DNA of 64,000 nucleotides from Planococcus beigongshangi (GCF_016820495.1 NZ_JADHDU010000002.1:1-64000), one strand, 5' to 3'. Shown: positions 9,365-18,805, counted from the stretch's first letter. A program made the numbers and translations. The notes: generated by a model not told the origin, from the letters alone.

Positions 9365-10075
9365 ATGAAAAAGACAGTTCTTTTTTCTTTGCTCATTACG
9401 GCCTTGTTTCTGCTCAGTGCTTGCGCATACCCGGACAGTGAGCGGGCAGAAAGTCAAATACCCCACGAAGATCAATTGATTTCCGTCCAGGATGGGGTGA
9501 ATAAATACCGAAATGCAAGTGGGGGCTTATTGCCTATAAAGACGCGGGATATGGAAGTCGATCAATACATCAAGTATCCGATTGATTTTTCAAAAATCGT
9601 ACCTGCCCATATGTCTGAAATTCCTCCCAACGCTTTCGAAACCGGCGGTATATTCCAGTATGTCTTGACGGATGTTGAAGAAAATCCGACTGTCAAACTG
9701 GTTGACTTACGGGTTGCTGATGCGATTCGATCCGTCAATATCAGGAAGAGTGCGAATGGCGGAAAAGCCCCGATTTCAGAAATCATTTCCGATAATGTCT
9801 ATAAGTTCAACCATACCCTTATGGGCTTCAAGGAAGAACCGGCTGTAACCAGCCCTTACAGCGGCAGGAAATTACCTATGGTAATTACTGGGAGTGGTGA
9901 AGTTTTCGTGGATTATTCCATGGATTTATATTCCGCGCTACAGGAGTATGAAGGGGAACTGGAAGAAGGACAGGATATCCGTTTTCTGTTATATGAGGAT
10001 TCTCCGATAGTGCCTGCCTATTCGCTGCCATACACAATTGATGAAAACGGGGAACCGATTTTCGCAAATGAGTGA
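9365..10075 (+). CDS. yphF: Lipoprotein YphF
   Basis: A 236-residue putative lipoprotein. The N-terminus MKKTVLFSLLITALFLLSAC is a type II signal peptide with lipobox LSAC, the Cys being residue 20. The rest is polar, with no enzyme motif that I recognise. The start is the ATG at 9365 behind GAGGTGG, not the upstream ATG in the same frame at 9299, which lies inside yphE. Position after yphE and before hbs matches B. subtilis yphF, which has no known function. spoIVA is absent between it and the HU gene. Confidence 0.75.
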   Translation: MKKTVLFSLLITALFLLSACAYPDSERAESQIPHEDQLISVQDGVNKYRNASGGLLPIKTRDMEVDQYIKYPIDFSKIVPAHMSEIPPNAFETGGIFQYVLTDVEENPTVKLVDLRVADAIRSVNIRKSANGGKAPISEIISDNVYKFNHTLMGFKEEPAVTSPYSGRKLPMVITGSGEVFVDYSMDLYSALQEYEGELEEGQDIRFLLYEDSPIVPAYSLPYTIDENGEPIFANE

Positions 10076-10138
10076 TTATTGTTGATTTTACAAGGTTTAT
10101 GATAGAAAATCCTTCTTTTTAGAATATTTTGTCAGTTT

Positions 10139-10168
10139 TTGCCTTGAAACTGCCGAAACCGCTGTAAT
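10139..10168 (+). promoter_or_regulatory. Possible promoter of the HU gene
   Basis: TTGCCT and TGTAAT with an 18-nt spacer lie about 80 nt before the HU start. The 166-nt gap between yphF and HU has no other clear signal besides the GAGAGGAGGTGA ribosome site. Confidence 0.35.
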
Positions 10169-10250
10169 AGTGGTTGCTATGCGTTTTTCGATGTGATACT
10201 CTTTTTACAGGATTGATGGTAAACATCCCCTTTGAGAGGAGGTGAATAGC

Positions 10251-10523
10251 ATGAACAAGACAGAATTAGTGAACTCTGTTGCTGAAGCAGCTGAACTTTC
10301 CCGTAAAGATGCTGCTAAAGCAGTTGACGCTGCATTTGAAGCGATTCAAGGCGCTTTGACAAAAGGTGAAAAGGTACAGTTGATCGGTTTCGGTAACTTC
10401 GAAGTGCGCGAACGCGCTGCCCGTAAAGGACGCAACCCTCAAACTGGTGCAGAAATCGAAATCGCTGCAAGCAAAGTACCTGCATTTAAACCAGGTAAAG
10501 CGCTTAAAGACGCAGTGAAATAA
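10251..10523 (+). CDS. hup: DNA-binding protein HU
   Basis: A 90-residue HU/IHF-family nucleoid protein. It begins [10 protein letters not shown] and carries the [10 protein letters not shown] beta-arm segment and the [12 protein letters not shown]-terminus. It binds and bends DNA without sequence specificity as a homodimer and is essential in B. subtilis (hbs). A very strong ribosome site, GAGGAGGTGA, precedes the ATG; the GTG at 10242 lies inside that site and is not the start. Unusually regular codon use fits high expression. A terminator follows. Confidence 0.97.
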   Translation: MNKTELVNSVAEAAELSRKDAAKAVDAAFEAIQGALTKGEKVQLIGFGNFEVRERAARKGRNPQTGAEIEIAASKVPAFKPGKALKDAVK

Positions 10524-10545
10524 GTTGTAAAGCTGTACATAGAGT

Positions 10546-10587
10546 GGCTCCGCCGGAATGGAGATTCCGTCGGGGCCATTCTTTTTA
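10546..10587 (+). terminator. Terminator after the HU gene
   Basis: A long stem, GGCTCCGCCGGAAT paired with ATTCCGTCGGGGCC (one mismatch, one G-T), followed by ATTCTTTTTATT. Confidence 0.8.
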
Positions 10588-10646
10588 TTGGATGGATTCT
10601 GTCAGGTCGAAACCGGTGCCCGAAATCCACGGCAGCCCTGTCCAGG

Positions 10647-10672
10647 AAAACAGCTTGCTTTCCAAAACCAGC
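10647..10672 (+). repeat. R2 intergenic repeat, short end fragment
   Basis: The segment AAACAGCTTGCTTTCCAAAACC matches the terminal part of R2 elsewhere (for example inverted at 14875-14923). This fragment lies in the 329-nt HU-folE gap, which otherwise holds the HU terminator, a small direct repeat and AT-rich sequence without a clear promoter. Confidence 0.5.
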
Positions 10673-10677
10673 TCTCA

Positions 10678-10702
10678 TATGCTAAGATTCTTATGCTAAG
10701 AT
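10678..10702 (+). repeat. Tandem 11-nt direct repeat upstream of folE
   Basis: TATGCTAAGAT occurs twice (10678-10688 and 10692-10702) separated by TCT, a 14-nt period. Each copy contains a -10-like TAAGAT. No function can be assigned. Confidence 0.45.
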
Positions 10703-10852
10703 GGTAAGAGGCGGTCATTTTTGGCCAATTCTATCTAAATTCGAAATTCAGACCTATCATGATCAAGCAACCATAAAATATATTCAAGAGATGAACCCGA
10801 TTTACATATGAACTGAATGTATACGAATTCGTCTTTTACAGGAGGAACCGCA

Positions 10853-11437
10853 GTGACCGATACAGAATTGCAGAATGTTGATCTTGAAAAAATAGAAAAG
10901 GCAGTTTCAATGATCCTGGAAGCGGTAGGTGAAGACGTTTCACGTGAAGGCTTACAAGATACGCCGAAACGTGTTGCAAAAATGTATGCGGAAGTTTTTT
11001 CCGGCTTGAAGGAAGATCCGAAGGAATATTTCAAAACAGTATTCCATGAAGGCCACGAGGAACTGGTTCTAGTAAAAGACATCCCTTTTTATTCGATGTG
11101 TGAGCATCATCTGGTGCCTTTTTTCGGCAAAGCGCACATTGCCTATATTCCTCGTGACGGAGTAGTGACAGGGCTAAGCAAATTGGCGCGTGCAGTGGAA
11201 ACTGTTGCGAAGCGGCCGCAGCTGCAGGAACGCATCACATCGACCATCGCTGATTCGATGATGGAGACCCTGAATCCCCACGGTGTATTTGTCATGGTCG
11301 AAGCTGAGCATCTCTGCATGACCATGCGCGGAGTAAAAAAACCTGGCGCCACTACAATAACGGCAGTATCACGGGGCATCCTTGAAACCGATGCCATCAA
11401 ACGCTCCGAAGTCATTACCTATATCAATAAAAATTAA
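10853..11437 (+). CDS. folE: GTP cyclohydrolase I (FolE/MtrA)
   Basis: A 194-residue type I enzyme that converts GTP to dihydroneopterin triphosphate, the first step of folate synthesis. Zinc ligands are visible as CEHH at residues 83-86 and Cys155 in HLCMTMRG. The start is GTG at 10853, 6 nt after AGGAGGA; an upstream in-frame ATG at 10817 has no ribosome site. It forms the classical mtrAB pair with the TRAP gene 38 nt downstream. Confidence 0.95.
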   Translation: MTDTELQNVDLEKIEKAVSMILEAVGEDVSREGLQDTPKRVAKMYAEVFSGLKEDPKEYFKTVFHEGHEELVLVKDIPFYSMCEHHLVPFFGKAHIAYIPRDGVVTGLSKLARAVETVAKRPQLQERITSTIADSMMETLNPHGVFVMVEAEHLCMTMRGVKKPGATTITAVSRGILETDAIKRSEVITYINKN

Positions 11438-11475
11438 TGGAATCAATAAATTGCAGACGGAAGCAGGTGAAGGAA

Positions 11476-11697
11476 ATGGCTCAAACTGAATATATTGTCA
11501 TTCGCGCCCAGGAAGACGGAGTGAATGTCATCGGATTGACGCGCGGCAACGACACGAAATTTCATCACACGGAAAAACTCGATAAAGGTGAAGTGATGAT
11601 TGCACAGTTTACTGAACATACATCTGCAATGAAAATTCGAGGAAAAGCCGAAATTCATTCAGCACATGGCATGGTCGAAAGCGAGTCCAAGAAATAG
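11476..11697 (+). CDS. mtrB: trp RNA-binding attenuation protein (TRAP)
   Basis: A 73-residue TRAP subunit. The segments [13 protein letters not shown] and [12 protein letters not shown] carry the known RNA-contact Lys/Arg residues and the Trp-binding loops. TRAP forms an 11-mer ring that, with tryptophan bound, wraps (G/U)AG repeats in trp leader RNAs. The ATG at 11476 follows GTGAAGGA. Notably, the trp operon it normally controls is not at its usual place in this window between aroH and tyrA. Confidence 0.93.
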   Translation: MAQTEYIVIRAQEDGVNVIGLTRGNDTKFHHTEKLDKGEVMIAQFTEHTSAMKIRGKAEIHSAHGMVESESKK

Positions 11698-11728
11698 GGC
11701 CAAATGAGTGAAGGCGGCACCTGTGCTG

Positions 11729-11737
11729 TGTTATACT
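11729..11737 (+). promoter_or_regulatory. Extended -10 promoter for hepS
   Basis: TGTTATACT, a TGn-extended -10 box, lies 32 nt after the mtrB stop and 47 nt before the hepS start. Confidence 0.45.
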
Positions 11738-11784
11738 TATGTAGAATAAATGTAGAATTCTTTAATCACGAATGGAGCAGCAGT

Positions 11785-12561
11785 ATGAATGAATTACAAA
11801 TACATTCTAAAATCACATCCATGGAAATCGATGTCCTTCAGGCATTGCGGCAGCGGACTCTCGATAAATATACAGCCGGCCCCTCGATAGAACGGGCGCG
11901 TTTGTTCTTTTTGCTGCTGCCTTTTTTTGATGGACAACAATGGCCGGAAGATGTTGAGGATTCTGCTAAGACAGTCGCCATCGTCTATGCGGCTTTGCAT
12001 GCCCATGATCAGGTGAAAGAAGATACCCCGGTTTCGAAAAGCCAGCAGCTTACAGTGCTGGCCGGCGATTTTTACAGCGGTATTTATTATCAATTACTCA
12101 GCAATTCGAATAATATCAAGATGATCCAGCTGCTGGCGAGCGGAATTATCGGCGTCAGTGAGAAAAAAGCGACACTTTATGAAAGCCAGAAGATGTCTAT
12201 AGCTGGAATAGAAAATGCGGCAGAAGTGATCGAAACGCGCTTGTTGCGTATTTTTTATGATTATTATGGCTTTTCACAATATGCAAGCATAGCGGAACCC
12301 GCTTTGGAATATGTTTATTTCTCAAGGCAATTGGATTATCTGCAGAGCGGCATCGAGACCAATCTATTAAGCAAGCTGAATCAGACATTGTCTTTGCCGA
12401 TGTACAGCGAGCGCTGGCTCCTCGATAAGCTGGATATGCTCCACCATGAATTGAACAAAGCTTTGGATGGCCAGCAGCTGGATTTTCATGTGAAAAATTT
12501 TCTGCTCCATCAAATCACTCCGCATCAGCATTTAGCTGAACAGCTTACCCGAGAAGGATGA
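11785..12561 (+). CDS. hepS: Heptaprenyl diphosphate synthase component I
   Basis: A 258-residue regulatory subunit of the two-part heptaprenyl diphosphate synthase. It has no aspartate-rich motif, as expected for component I. It pairs with HepT to build the side chain of menaquinone. The ATG at 11785 follows GGAGCAGC; the longer in-frame start at 11704 overlaps the promoter. Order hepS-menG-hepT is the standard Bacillales arrangement. Confidence 0.88.
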   Translation: MNELQIHSKITSMEIDVLQALRQRTLDKYTAGPSIERARLFFLLLPFFDGQQWPEDVEDSAKTVAIVYAALHAHDQVKEDTPVSKSQQLTVLAGDFYSGIYYQLLSNSNNIKMIQLLASGIIGVSEKKATLYESQKMSIAGIENAAEVIETRLLRIFYDYYGFSQYASIAEPALEYVYFSRQLDYLQSGIETNLLSKLNQTLSLPMYSERWLLDKLDMLHHELNKALDGQQLDFHVKNFLLHQITPHQHLAEQLTREG

Positions 12562-12566
12562 CGAAG

Positions 12567-13271
12567 ATGCCTAAAACCAAAGAACAGCGCGTCCATGAAG
12601 TATTCGAAAAAATTTCAGAAAACTATGACCAGATGAATTCCGTCATCAGTTTTCAACAGCACAATAAATGGCGTAAAGATACAATGCACAAAATGCAGGT
12701 AGCTCCAGGTTCTTCTGCGATAGATGTCTGCTGCGGAACGGCGGACTGGACGATCGCCCTTGCAGAAGCAGCCGGCCCGGCCGGAAGGATTGTCGGCCTC
12801 GATTTCAGCCAGAATATGCTGAATGTCGGAAAAGAGAAAACGAGCCACATGCCGCAGGTCGAACTTGTCCAAGGCAATGCGATGTCTTTGCCTTATCCAG
12901 ACAATTCGTTTGATTTTGCGACGATCGGTTTCGGCCTCCGGAATGTACCCGATTATGAACAGGTGCTTTCTGAAATGCACCGCGTCCTGAAACCGGGTGG
13001 AATGATCGCCTGTTTAGAGACTTCCCAACCGGAGAGTCTTCTGTTCAAGCCCTTTTTCCGTTTTTATTTCCGGTTCATCATGCCGGTTTTCGGAAAGCTT
13101 TTTGCAAAGAGCTATAAGGAATATTCCTGGTTGCAGGAATCTGCCAAAGGTTTTCCGGGAATGAAGCAATTGGCCAAGCTGTTTGTGAAGGTCGGCTTCG
13201 AAAAGGTCAAATATAAGCCCTATACCGGCGGAGCTGCTGCGCTGCATATGGGGATTAAAAAAGTAAAGTAG
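12567..13271 (+). CDS. menG: Demethylmenaquinone methyltransferase
   Basis: A 234-residue UbiE/MenG SAM-dependent methyltransferase that carries out the last step of menaquinone synthesis. The N-terminal signature [16 protein letters not shown], motif I ([10 protein letters not shown]) and [10 protein letters not shown] are clear. The ATG at 12567 is 8 nt after GAAGGA; the ATG at 12558 overlaps the hepS stop but has no room for a ribosome site. It lies between the two prenyl synthase subunits, which supply its substrate's side chain. Confidence 0.94.
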   Translation: MPKTKEQRVHEVFEKISENYDQMNSVISFQQHNKWRKDTMHKMQVAPGSSAIDVCCGTADWTIALAEAAGPAGRIVGLDFSQNMLNVGKEKTSHMPQVELVQGNAMSLPYPDNSFDFATIGFGLRNVPDYEQVLSEMHRVLKPGGMIACLETSQPESLLFKPFFRFYFRFIMPVFGKLFAKSYKEYSWLQESAKGFPGMKQLAKLFVKVGFEKVKYKPYTGGAAALHMGIKKVK

Positions 13272-13288
13272 CGGGAGAAGGTTTTTAA

Positions 13289-14263
13289 GTGGAAAAGGTG
13301 AAGTTGAAATTGCTCTATTCCGACCTTAGACCGGAATTGGATAAGATTGAAAAAGAATTGGAAGTCGCTGTGGGTTCCAATTCACTCCTCCTTAATGAAG
13401 CTTCCCTACACTTATTGCAGGCCGGAGGAAAAAGAATCCGGCCTGTTTTTGTTTTGCTTGCAGGCAAATTCGGCAATTACAATGTCGATGTCATGAAACA
13501 GGTGGCCGTTCCACTCGAATTGATCCATATGGCTTCACTCGTCCATGATGACGTCATCGATGATTCTGAGATGAGACGCGGCCAGGCAACGGTGAAAGCA
13601 CAGTGGAATAATAGTGTAGCGATGTATACGGGGGATTTCATATTGGCACGGGCTCTGGAGTATATTACGGTGATCAAAGATTCCGAAATACACAAGATCC
13701 TCTCCAAAACCATGATCGAAGTATGCCGCGGGGAGATTATCCAGATTGAGGATAAATACAAATTGGATCAGTCCATCAGGGATTACCTGCGCCGTATAAA
13801 ACGAAAAACAGCATTACTGATCTCTTCCAGCTGTGAACTCGGGGCGACAGTTTCCGGCACGGATGCTGAAACAGCCGCCAGACTTCGGAGATTCGGTTAT
13901 TTTATCGGCATGTCGTTTCAGATCACCGATGATATCCTGGACTTCACTTCAACGGATGAAGAATTGGGGAAACCTGCCGGCAGCGATTTCATCCAGGGCA
14001 ATATCACGATACCTGTCCTGTTTGCCCGCAAAGATCCGAAAATCTACAGCAAGTTGAAAGAAGCGCTTGGAAAAGATTTGTCTGATGAGGAACGCCGTGA
14101 AATCGTTAGAATGATCCGGGACAGCAATGCGATGCAGGAAGCTAAATTGTTGAGTGACAGATACCTGGAAAAGGCTTTGGAAGAACTTTCCCATTTGCCG
14201 AAAGGTCCTGCCAATAAGACGATGCGGAAAATCGCATTGTTTATCGGAAAGAGAAAGTTTTAG
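13289..14263 (+). CDS. hepT: Heptaprenyl diphosphate synthase component II
   Basis: A 324-residue catalytic polyprenyl synthase. The first aspartate-rich motif DDVIDD is at residues 87-92 and the second, DDILD, at 214-218; GGKRIRP is present near residue 48. Chain length is probably seven isoprene units by analogy with B. subtilis but cannot be read from the sequence. The start is GTG after GGGAGAAGG. It completes the hepS-menG-hepT operon. Confidence 0.94.
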   Translation: MEKVKLKLLYSDLRPELDKIEKELEVAVGSNSLLLNEASLHLLQAGGKRIRPVFVLLAGKFGNYNVDVMKQVAVPLELIHMASLVHDDVIDDSEMRRGQATVKAQWNNSVAMYTGDFILARALEYITVIKDSEIHKILSKTMIEVCRGEIIQIEDKYKLDQSIRDYLRRIKRKTALLISSSCELGATVSGTDAETAARLRRFGYFIGMSFQITDDILDFTSTDEELGKPAGSDFIQGNITIPVLFARKDPKIYSKLKEALGKDLSDEERREIVRMIRDSNAMQEAKLLSDRYLEKALEELSHLPKGPANKTMRKIALFIGKRKF

Positions 14264-14271
14264 GCAGAGAG

Positions 14272-14299
14272 TTGACAATCCGCTTCATAATGATAGTAT
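14272..14299 (+). promoter_or_regulatory. SigA promoter of ndk
   Basis: A perfect TTGACA at 14272-14277 and TAGTAT at 14294-14299 with a 16-nt spacer, starting 9 nt after the hepT stop. Confidence 0.65.
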
Positions 14300-14309
14300 T
14301 TTTTAAGGT

Positions 14310-14323
14310 GGGCAAAATTGCCC
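14310..14323 (+). promoter_or_regulatory. Palindrome in the ndk 5' leader
   Basis: GGGCAAAATTGCCC is a perfect inverted repeat just downstream of the expected ndk transcription start. It could be a small RNA hairpin or a dimeric repressor site; nothing distinguishes these. Confidence 0.4.
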
Positions 14324-14350
14324 GAGCTTTTAATAGAGGAGTGTTCATGA

Positions 14351-14797
14351 ATGGAAAAAACATTTTTAATGGTAAAACCTGATGGTGTACAACGCAATGT
14401 AATCGGTGAAATCGTAGCGCGTTTCGAGAAAAAAGGCTACAACCTTGTAGGTGCTAAATTGATGCAGATCCCTGCTGAATTGGCAGAACAACATTACGGC
14501 GAGCACAAAGAGCGTCCTTTCTTCGGTGAATTGGTTGAATTCATCACTTCAGGTCCCGTATTCGCAATGGTTTGGGAAGGCGAGAACGTTATTTTGACAG
14601 CACGTCAAATGATGGGCGCTACAAACCCTAAAGATGCAGCTCCAGGAACTATCCGCGGCGACTTCGCAGTCACTGTCGGCAAAAACATGATTCACGGTTC
14701 GGATTCAGCTGAAAGCGCTGAGCGTGAAATCGGCTTGTTCTTCAAAGAAGAGGAATTGGTATCTTACGAAAAAACAATGAGCAGCTGGATTAACTGA
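14351..14797 (+). CDS. ndk: Nucleoside diphosphate kinase
   Basis: A 148-residue enzyme that transfers phosphate from ATP to nucleoside diphosphates through a phospho-histidine. The active His is residue 115 in NMIHGSDS, and the N-terminus [15 protein letters not shown] is typical. Codon use looks optimised. It has its own promoter and terminator. In B. subtilis cheR follows; here a repeat fragment and then aroC follow. Confidence 0.97.
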   Translation: MEKTFLMVKPDGVQRNVIGEIVARFEKKGYNLVGAKLMQIPAELAEQHYGEHKERPFFGELVEFITSGPVFAMVWEGENVILTARQMMGATNPKDAAPGTIRGDFAVTVGKNMIHGSDSAESAEREIGLFFKEEELVSYEKTMSSWIN

Positions 14798-14817
14798 TCC
14801 AATTGACAACGTAATGA

Positions 14818-14843
14818 AAGGCATCCTTCGGGGTGCTTTTTTA
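14818..14843 (+). terminator. Terminator after ndk
   Basis: GCATCC / GGGTGC stem (one G-T pair) closed by a UUCG-type tetraloop, followed by TTTTTTATT. Confidence 0.85.
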
Positions 14844-14874
14844 TTATCTAAAAAAATTCAGGTTTTAATCATTT

Positions 14875-14923
14875 GGAGCACGGGTTTTGGAAAGCAAAGC
14901 TGTTTTGCGCAATATCGTTTAAT
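14875..14923 (-). repeat. R2 intergenic repeat, end-only copy
   Basis: The inverted segment contains GGTTTTGGAAAGCAAAGCTGTTTTGCGCAATATCG, split here only for description. Its reverse complement matches the left end of R2 at 33391 and 58522. Only one end is present, in the ndk-aroC gap. Confidence 0.65.
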
Positions 14924-15065
14924 ATTTTCCATTGCCCTTAATTTCCAGTTTGTCATGACATGCCGGTATAGTTCACTTTCTTGTGATTTTCATATAGAAT
15001 TGATGAAATATTATGTGTTATAGTGGTACATAAATACTTTAGTGCGTTGAAGGGAGAAAGCGTTT

Positions 15066-16238
15066 ATGCGTTATTTGACAGCAGGAGAATCACATGGACC
15101 GCAATTGACAGCTATTATTGAAGGGTTGCCGGCAGGGATGCCGCTCACAGCTGACATGATCAATAAAGAATTAAAGAGAAGGCAAGGGGGGCACGGCCGC
15201 GGCCGGAGAATGCAGATTGAGAAGGATACAGTCGAGATCGTCTCAGGTGTCAGGCACGGTAAAACCCTTGGCTCACCTGTAGCCCTGGTTGTGAAAAATG
15301 ATGATTGGAAACATTGGACCAATATCATGGGCATCGAACCTATCGAAGAAACCGATGAAGTGAAACGCCAGATATCACGGCCGCGGCCAGGCCACGCCGA
15401 TTTGAATGGCGGTATGAAATATGGCCACCGCGACCTGCGGAATGTACTGGAACGTTCTTCAGCACGTGAAACCACTGTCCGGGTTGCAGTAGGTGCGGTC
15501 GCTAAACAATTATTGAGCCAATTGGGCATCGAAATGGTCTCGCATGTTACAGAAATCGGCGGCATTAAAGTGGATCCAAAAAGTTTCGCCGGCAAATCGG
15601 CAGCTGAAATCCGTGAACTGGTCGAAAAAGATGCGGTATATTGTGCAGATCCATCCGTTACACAGCAGATGACGGATTTAATCGATGAAACGAAAAAAAA
15701 TGGTGACTCGATCGGCGGCACAGTGGAAGTGATTGTGGAAGGCATGCCGCCGGGCATCGGCAGCTATGTCCATTATGACCGTAAGCTGGATGCCAAGATT
15801 GCGGCATCTGTCATGAGCATCAATGCTTTTAAAGGAGTCGAATTCGGAATCGGTTTTGAAATGGCCCGGAAGCCTGGAAGCCAGGTGCATGATGAAATTC
15901 TCTGGACGGAAGAAGCGGGTTATACACGCAACTCGAATAACCTGGGTGGCTTCGAAGGGGGCATGACCACGGGAATGCCGATTGTCGTCCGCGGCGTGAT
16001 GAAGCCGATACCGACTTTATATAAACCGTTACAGAGTGTGGATATCGAAACGAAAGAACCGTTCCAGGCAAGTATCGAACGATCTGACAGCTGTGCTGTG
16101 CCTGCCGCTTCAATTGTTGCGGAACATGTTGTCGCATGGGAAGTTGCCAACGCGCTGCTCGAGCAGTTTGATGCCGACCAATTGCCGCGCTTGAAAGCGA
16201 ACATCGCTGACTACCTGACTTATACGAAGGAGTTCTGA
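15066..16238 (+). CDS. aroC: Chorismate synthase
   Basis: A 390-residue FMN-dependent enzyme that converts EPSP to chorismate. It shows the N-terminal [11 protein letters not shown] motif, [22 protein letters not shown] and the C-terminal RSDSCAVPA signature. In B. subtilis it is called aroF. It opens the operon aroC-aroB-aroH-tyrA-aroA, whose genes are separated by a few bases or overlap. A GGGAG site precedes the ATG. Confidence 0.97.
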   Translation: MRYLTAGESHGPQLTAIIEGLPAGMPLTADMINKELKRRQGGHGRGRRMQIEKDTVEIVSGVRHGKTLGSPVALVVKNDDWKHWTNIMGIEPIEETDEVKRQISRPRPGHADLNGGMKYGHRDLRNVLERSSARETTVRVAVGAVAKQLLSQLGIEMVSHVTEIGGIKVDPKSFAGKSAAEIRELVEKDAVYCADPSVTQQMTDLIDETKKNGDSIGGTVEVIVEGMPPGIGSYVHYDRKLDAKIAASVMSINAFKGVEFGIGFEMARKPGSQVHDEILWTEEAGYTRNSNNLGGFEGGMTTGMPIVVRGVMKPIPTLYKPLQSVDIETKEPFQASIERSDSCAVPAASIVAEHVVAWEVANALLEQFDADQLPRLKANIADYLTYTKEF

Positions 16239-16242
16239 TTCT

Positions 16243-17316
16243 ATGACTACACTGACTGTGGAAGCTGGTAATCCTTATAAAGTGCATATCGGGGCCGGAG
16301 CAGTGAGTGAACTGGAAGAAAGCTATGGCGAACTTCTCGCCGGTGCCGACAAAATAGCCGTTATTGCCGATGCATATGTCGCTTCCATTCATTTGGATTA
16401 TCTGCAAGCCTATTTGCCGAAGGCGGCCGAAATCTATTTTAAAGAAATACCACAAGGCGAGAACGCGAAGTCGATAGAAACATTCATGGAATGCCAGAGT
16501 TTTTTATTGGAAAATGAGTTCTCAAGAAACTCCCTCCTAATCGCTTTCGGGGGAGGAGCCGTCGGAGATCTGGCTGGGTTTGTCGCTTCGACATTCATGC
16601 GCGGCATCCCTTTTATCCAGATTCCGACAACGATTTTGGCACATGACAGCGCAGTCGGCGGAAAAACGGCCATCAACCATGCTGCCGGCAAAAATATGAT
16701 CGGCACGTTCCATCAGCCTGTGGCTGTCGTCTATGACACACATTTCCTGAAGACCTTGCCGGCTAAGGAAATCCGCTCCGGAATGGCGGAAGTCATCAAA
16801 CACGCTTTCATTTCAAATGAAGGATGGCTGGATGAGTTATTGGCTGTAGCAGATATAACCGAAATAGCTGACGCAGAGATGGCTGTCCACCTCGAGCGCG
16901 GGATTGCGGTGAAAGCGGCCATCGTCGAAGAGGATGAATATGAAAACGGCGTCCGTAAATTTCTGAACTTTGGCCATACACTGGCCCATGCGATCGAAGC
17001 CAGTGCCGGCTACGGTAAAATAACTCACGGCGAAGCAGTGGCGGCCGGTATGGCTTATGCCCTTGAATTATCGGGGCATCATAAACTGCCCCGGTATTTA
17101 AGATGGTGCCTCGCTAATGATTATCCGCTTGAAATTTTATCGGAACTGCCTTTTGACAAACTTTTACAATTCATGAAAAAAGATAAAAAGACATCCGGCG
17201 GTTTATTGAAATTCGTATTGCTTGAAGACACAGGACAGCCGTTCATGGAGACGGTGGAGGAGCATCAGGCGGAACAAGCCTTTAGAGCAATCTGTTCAAA
17301 GATAGGGGAGCTGTAA
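16243..17316 (+). CDS. aroB: 3-Dehydroquinate synthase
   Basis: A 357-residue NAD- and metal-dependent enzyme that cyclises DAHP to dehydroquinate. Visible features are the FGGGAVGDL dinucleotide loop, TTILAHDSAVGGKTA, and metal ligands in AEVIKHAF, FGHTLAHA and HGEAVAAG. It starts 4 nt after aroC with GAAGGAG within the aroC end. Confidence 0.97.
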   Translation: MTTLTVEAGNPYKVHIGAGAVSELEESYGELLAGADKIAVIADAYVASIHLDYLQAYLPKAAEIYFKEIPQGENAKSIETFMECQSFLLENEFSRNSLLIAFGGGAVGDLAGFVASTFMRGIPFIQIPTTILAHDSAVGGKTAINHAAGKNMIGTFHQPVAVVYDTHFLKTLPAKEIRSGMAEVIKHAFISNEGWLDELLAVADITEIADAEMAVHLERGIAVKAAIVEEDEYENGVRKFLNFGHTLAHAIEASAGYGKITHGEAVAAGMAYALELSGHHKLPRYLRWCLANDYPLEILSELPFDKLLQFMKKDKKTSGGLLKFVLLEDTGQPFMETVEEHQAEQAFRAICSKIGEL

Positions 17317-17317
17317 A

Positions 17318-17704
17318 ATGATCATGCGAGGCATAAGAGGGGCGATCACTGTATCTGCGGATCATCCGGATGAAATTCTGGGTGAAACGAGAAAACTGGT
17401 TTTGGAGATGGCTGAACAAAACGGCGTCGATCCGGAGCAGGTCGCGTCCGTCATCATTTCAACAACGGCGGATATTTCGTCCGCTTTTCCGGCAAAAGCA
17501 GTGCGGACGATTGAAGGATGGACTTATGTGCCTGTCATGTGCACACATGAGATGTCGGTTCCCGGAAGTATGCCGCTATGCATCCGGGTCATGATGCACG
17601 CCAATACAACTGCAGCCCAAAAAGACATCGTACATATTTACATGAATGATGCGGTGAAATTGCGGCCGGACCTTGTAAAGGACGGTCAGGTGAACAATCG
17701 GTGA
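17318..17704 (+). CDS. aroH: Chorismate mutase, AroH class
   Basis: A 128-residue monofunctional AroH-type mutase that converts chorismate to prephenate as a trimer. RGIRGA at the start, FPAKAVR, and CIRVMMH with the active-site arginine match B. subtilis AroH. It starts 1 nt after aroB and overlaps the tyrA start by 4 nt. In B. subtilis the trp operon and hisC lie between it and tyrA; here they do not. Confidence 0.92.
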   Translation: MIMRGIRGAITVSADHPDEILGETRKLVLEMAEQNGVDPEQVASVIISTTADISSAFPAKAVRTIEGWTYVPVMCTHEMSVPGSMPLCIRVMMHANTTAAQKDIVHIYMNDAVKLRPDLVKDGQVNNR

Positions 17705-18789
17705 AGACGAATATATTGGTTATCGGCCTAGGCTTGATCGGAGGATCTTTGGCGAAGGCTTTGATGCGGCATGAGAATGTACGGATTTCAGGTTATGATG
17801 CCGACACTTTGACTGTCCGCAAGGCCTATAAGATGGGCATTATCCATCAGGCTGTATTATCGCTCGAAGAGTCGGCTGCTGAAGCGGATTTCATCTTTCT
17901 TGCGACACCAGTCGGAGCTGCCAAAAAATTATTGAAGCAGAGCCGGTTCTGGAAATTGCGGGAAGGGGTAATCATCAGCGATACCGGGAGCACCAAGATG
18001 GAAATTCTGGAAACTGCGGAAGAACTGGAACATGTCTTTATCGGCGGGCATCCGATGGCCGGCTCTCATAAAAGCGGAGTCGAAGCAGCCAAGGATGTAC
18101 TATTCGAAAACGCCTTCTATATTTTGACGCCCGGCAGGCATGCAGAAGAGGCGCATGTCGGGAAGATGGAAGACTTATTGAAAGTGACGAAAGCGAAGAC
18201 GGTTGTTCTTAGCGCAAAAGAGCATGACCATATGACGTCGATCGTCAGCCACTTTCCGCATCTGATCGCCGCATCCCTTGTCCATCAGCTTGATCGTGAG
18301 AAGGAGTATCCCTTTACGCGCCAGCTGGCGGCAGGGGGCTTCAGGGATATCACCCGCATCGCTTCTTCAGATCCCGTCATGTGGCGGGATATCACGACGC
18401 AGAACGCTGGCATGATAACAGCCCAGCTGGATCAATGGATGGATGAGATGGCTTATTTGAAAGATCTGCTTACTGCCAATGAAGAAGAGCCGATCAGGCG
18501 CTATTTCGAAAAGGCGAAGGCCGTCCGGGATGAATTGCCGATTGCCGGACACGGCGCCATGTATACCGCGTTCGACTTGTATGTCGACATTCCCGACGTT
18601 CCAGGGATCATTTCAGAATTGACCGGCTATTTGGCTGAAGAAGCGGTCAGCATCGTCAACCTGCGCATTATCGAAACACGTGAAGATGTATTCGGTATCC
18701 TGGTCATGAGTTTTCAGACCGCTGAAGACCGGGAAAAAGCCAGAGTCTGCATCGGGCGAAAAACTGCCTATGAAGTTTATATTTCCTGA
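17701..18789 (+). CDS. tyrA: Prephenate dehydrogenase with ACT domain
   Basis: A 362-residue NAD-dependent enzyme leading to tyrosine. The Rossmann motif [10 protein letters not shown] is near residue 8, and [19 protein letters not shown] and the [15 protein letters not shown] helix follow. The C-terminal 75 residues ([13 protein letters not shown] onward) form an ACT domain, probably for tyrosine feedback. The GTG start overlaps the aroH stop (GTGA). Confidence 0.95.
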   Translation: MKTNILVIGLGLIGGSLAKALMRHENVRISGYDADTLTVRKAYKMGIIHQAVLSLEESAAEADFIFLATPVGAAKKLLKQSRFWKLREGVIISDTGSTKMEILETAEELEHVFIGGHPMAGSHKSGVEAAKDVLFENAFYILTPGRHAEEAHVGKMEDLLKVTKAKTVVLSAKEHDHMTSIVSHFPHLIAASLVHQLDREKEYPFTRQLAAGGFRDITRIASSDPVMWRDITTQNAGMITAQLDQWMDEMAYLKDLLTANEEEPIRRYFEKAKAVRDELPIAGHGAMYTAFDLYVDIPDVPGIISELTGYLAEEAVSIVNLRIIETREDVFGILVMSFQTAEDREKARVCIGRKTAYEVYIS

Positions 18790-18805
18790 TAAGGAGGAAC
18801 ACGCT

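Noticed and set aside
14814-15023. 69-codon open frame after ndk
   Set aside because: It begins in the ndk terminator and runs through an R2 fragment; no ribosome site.
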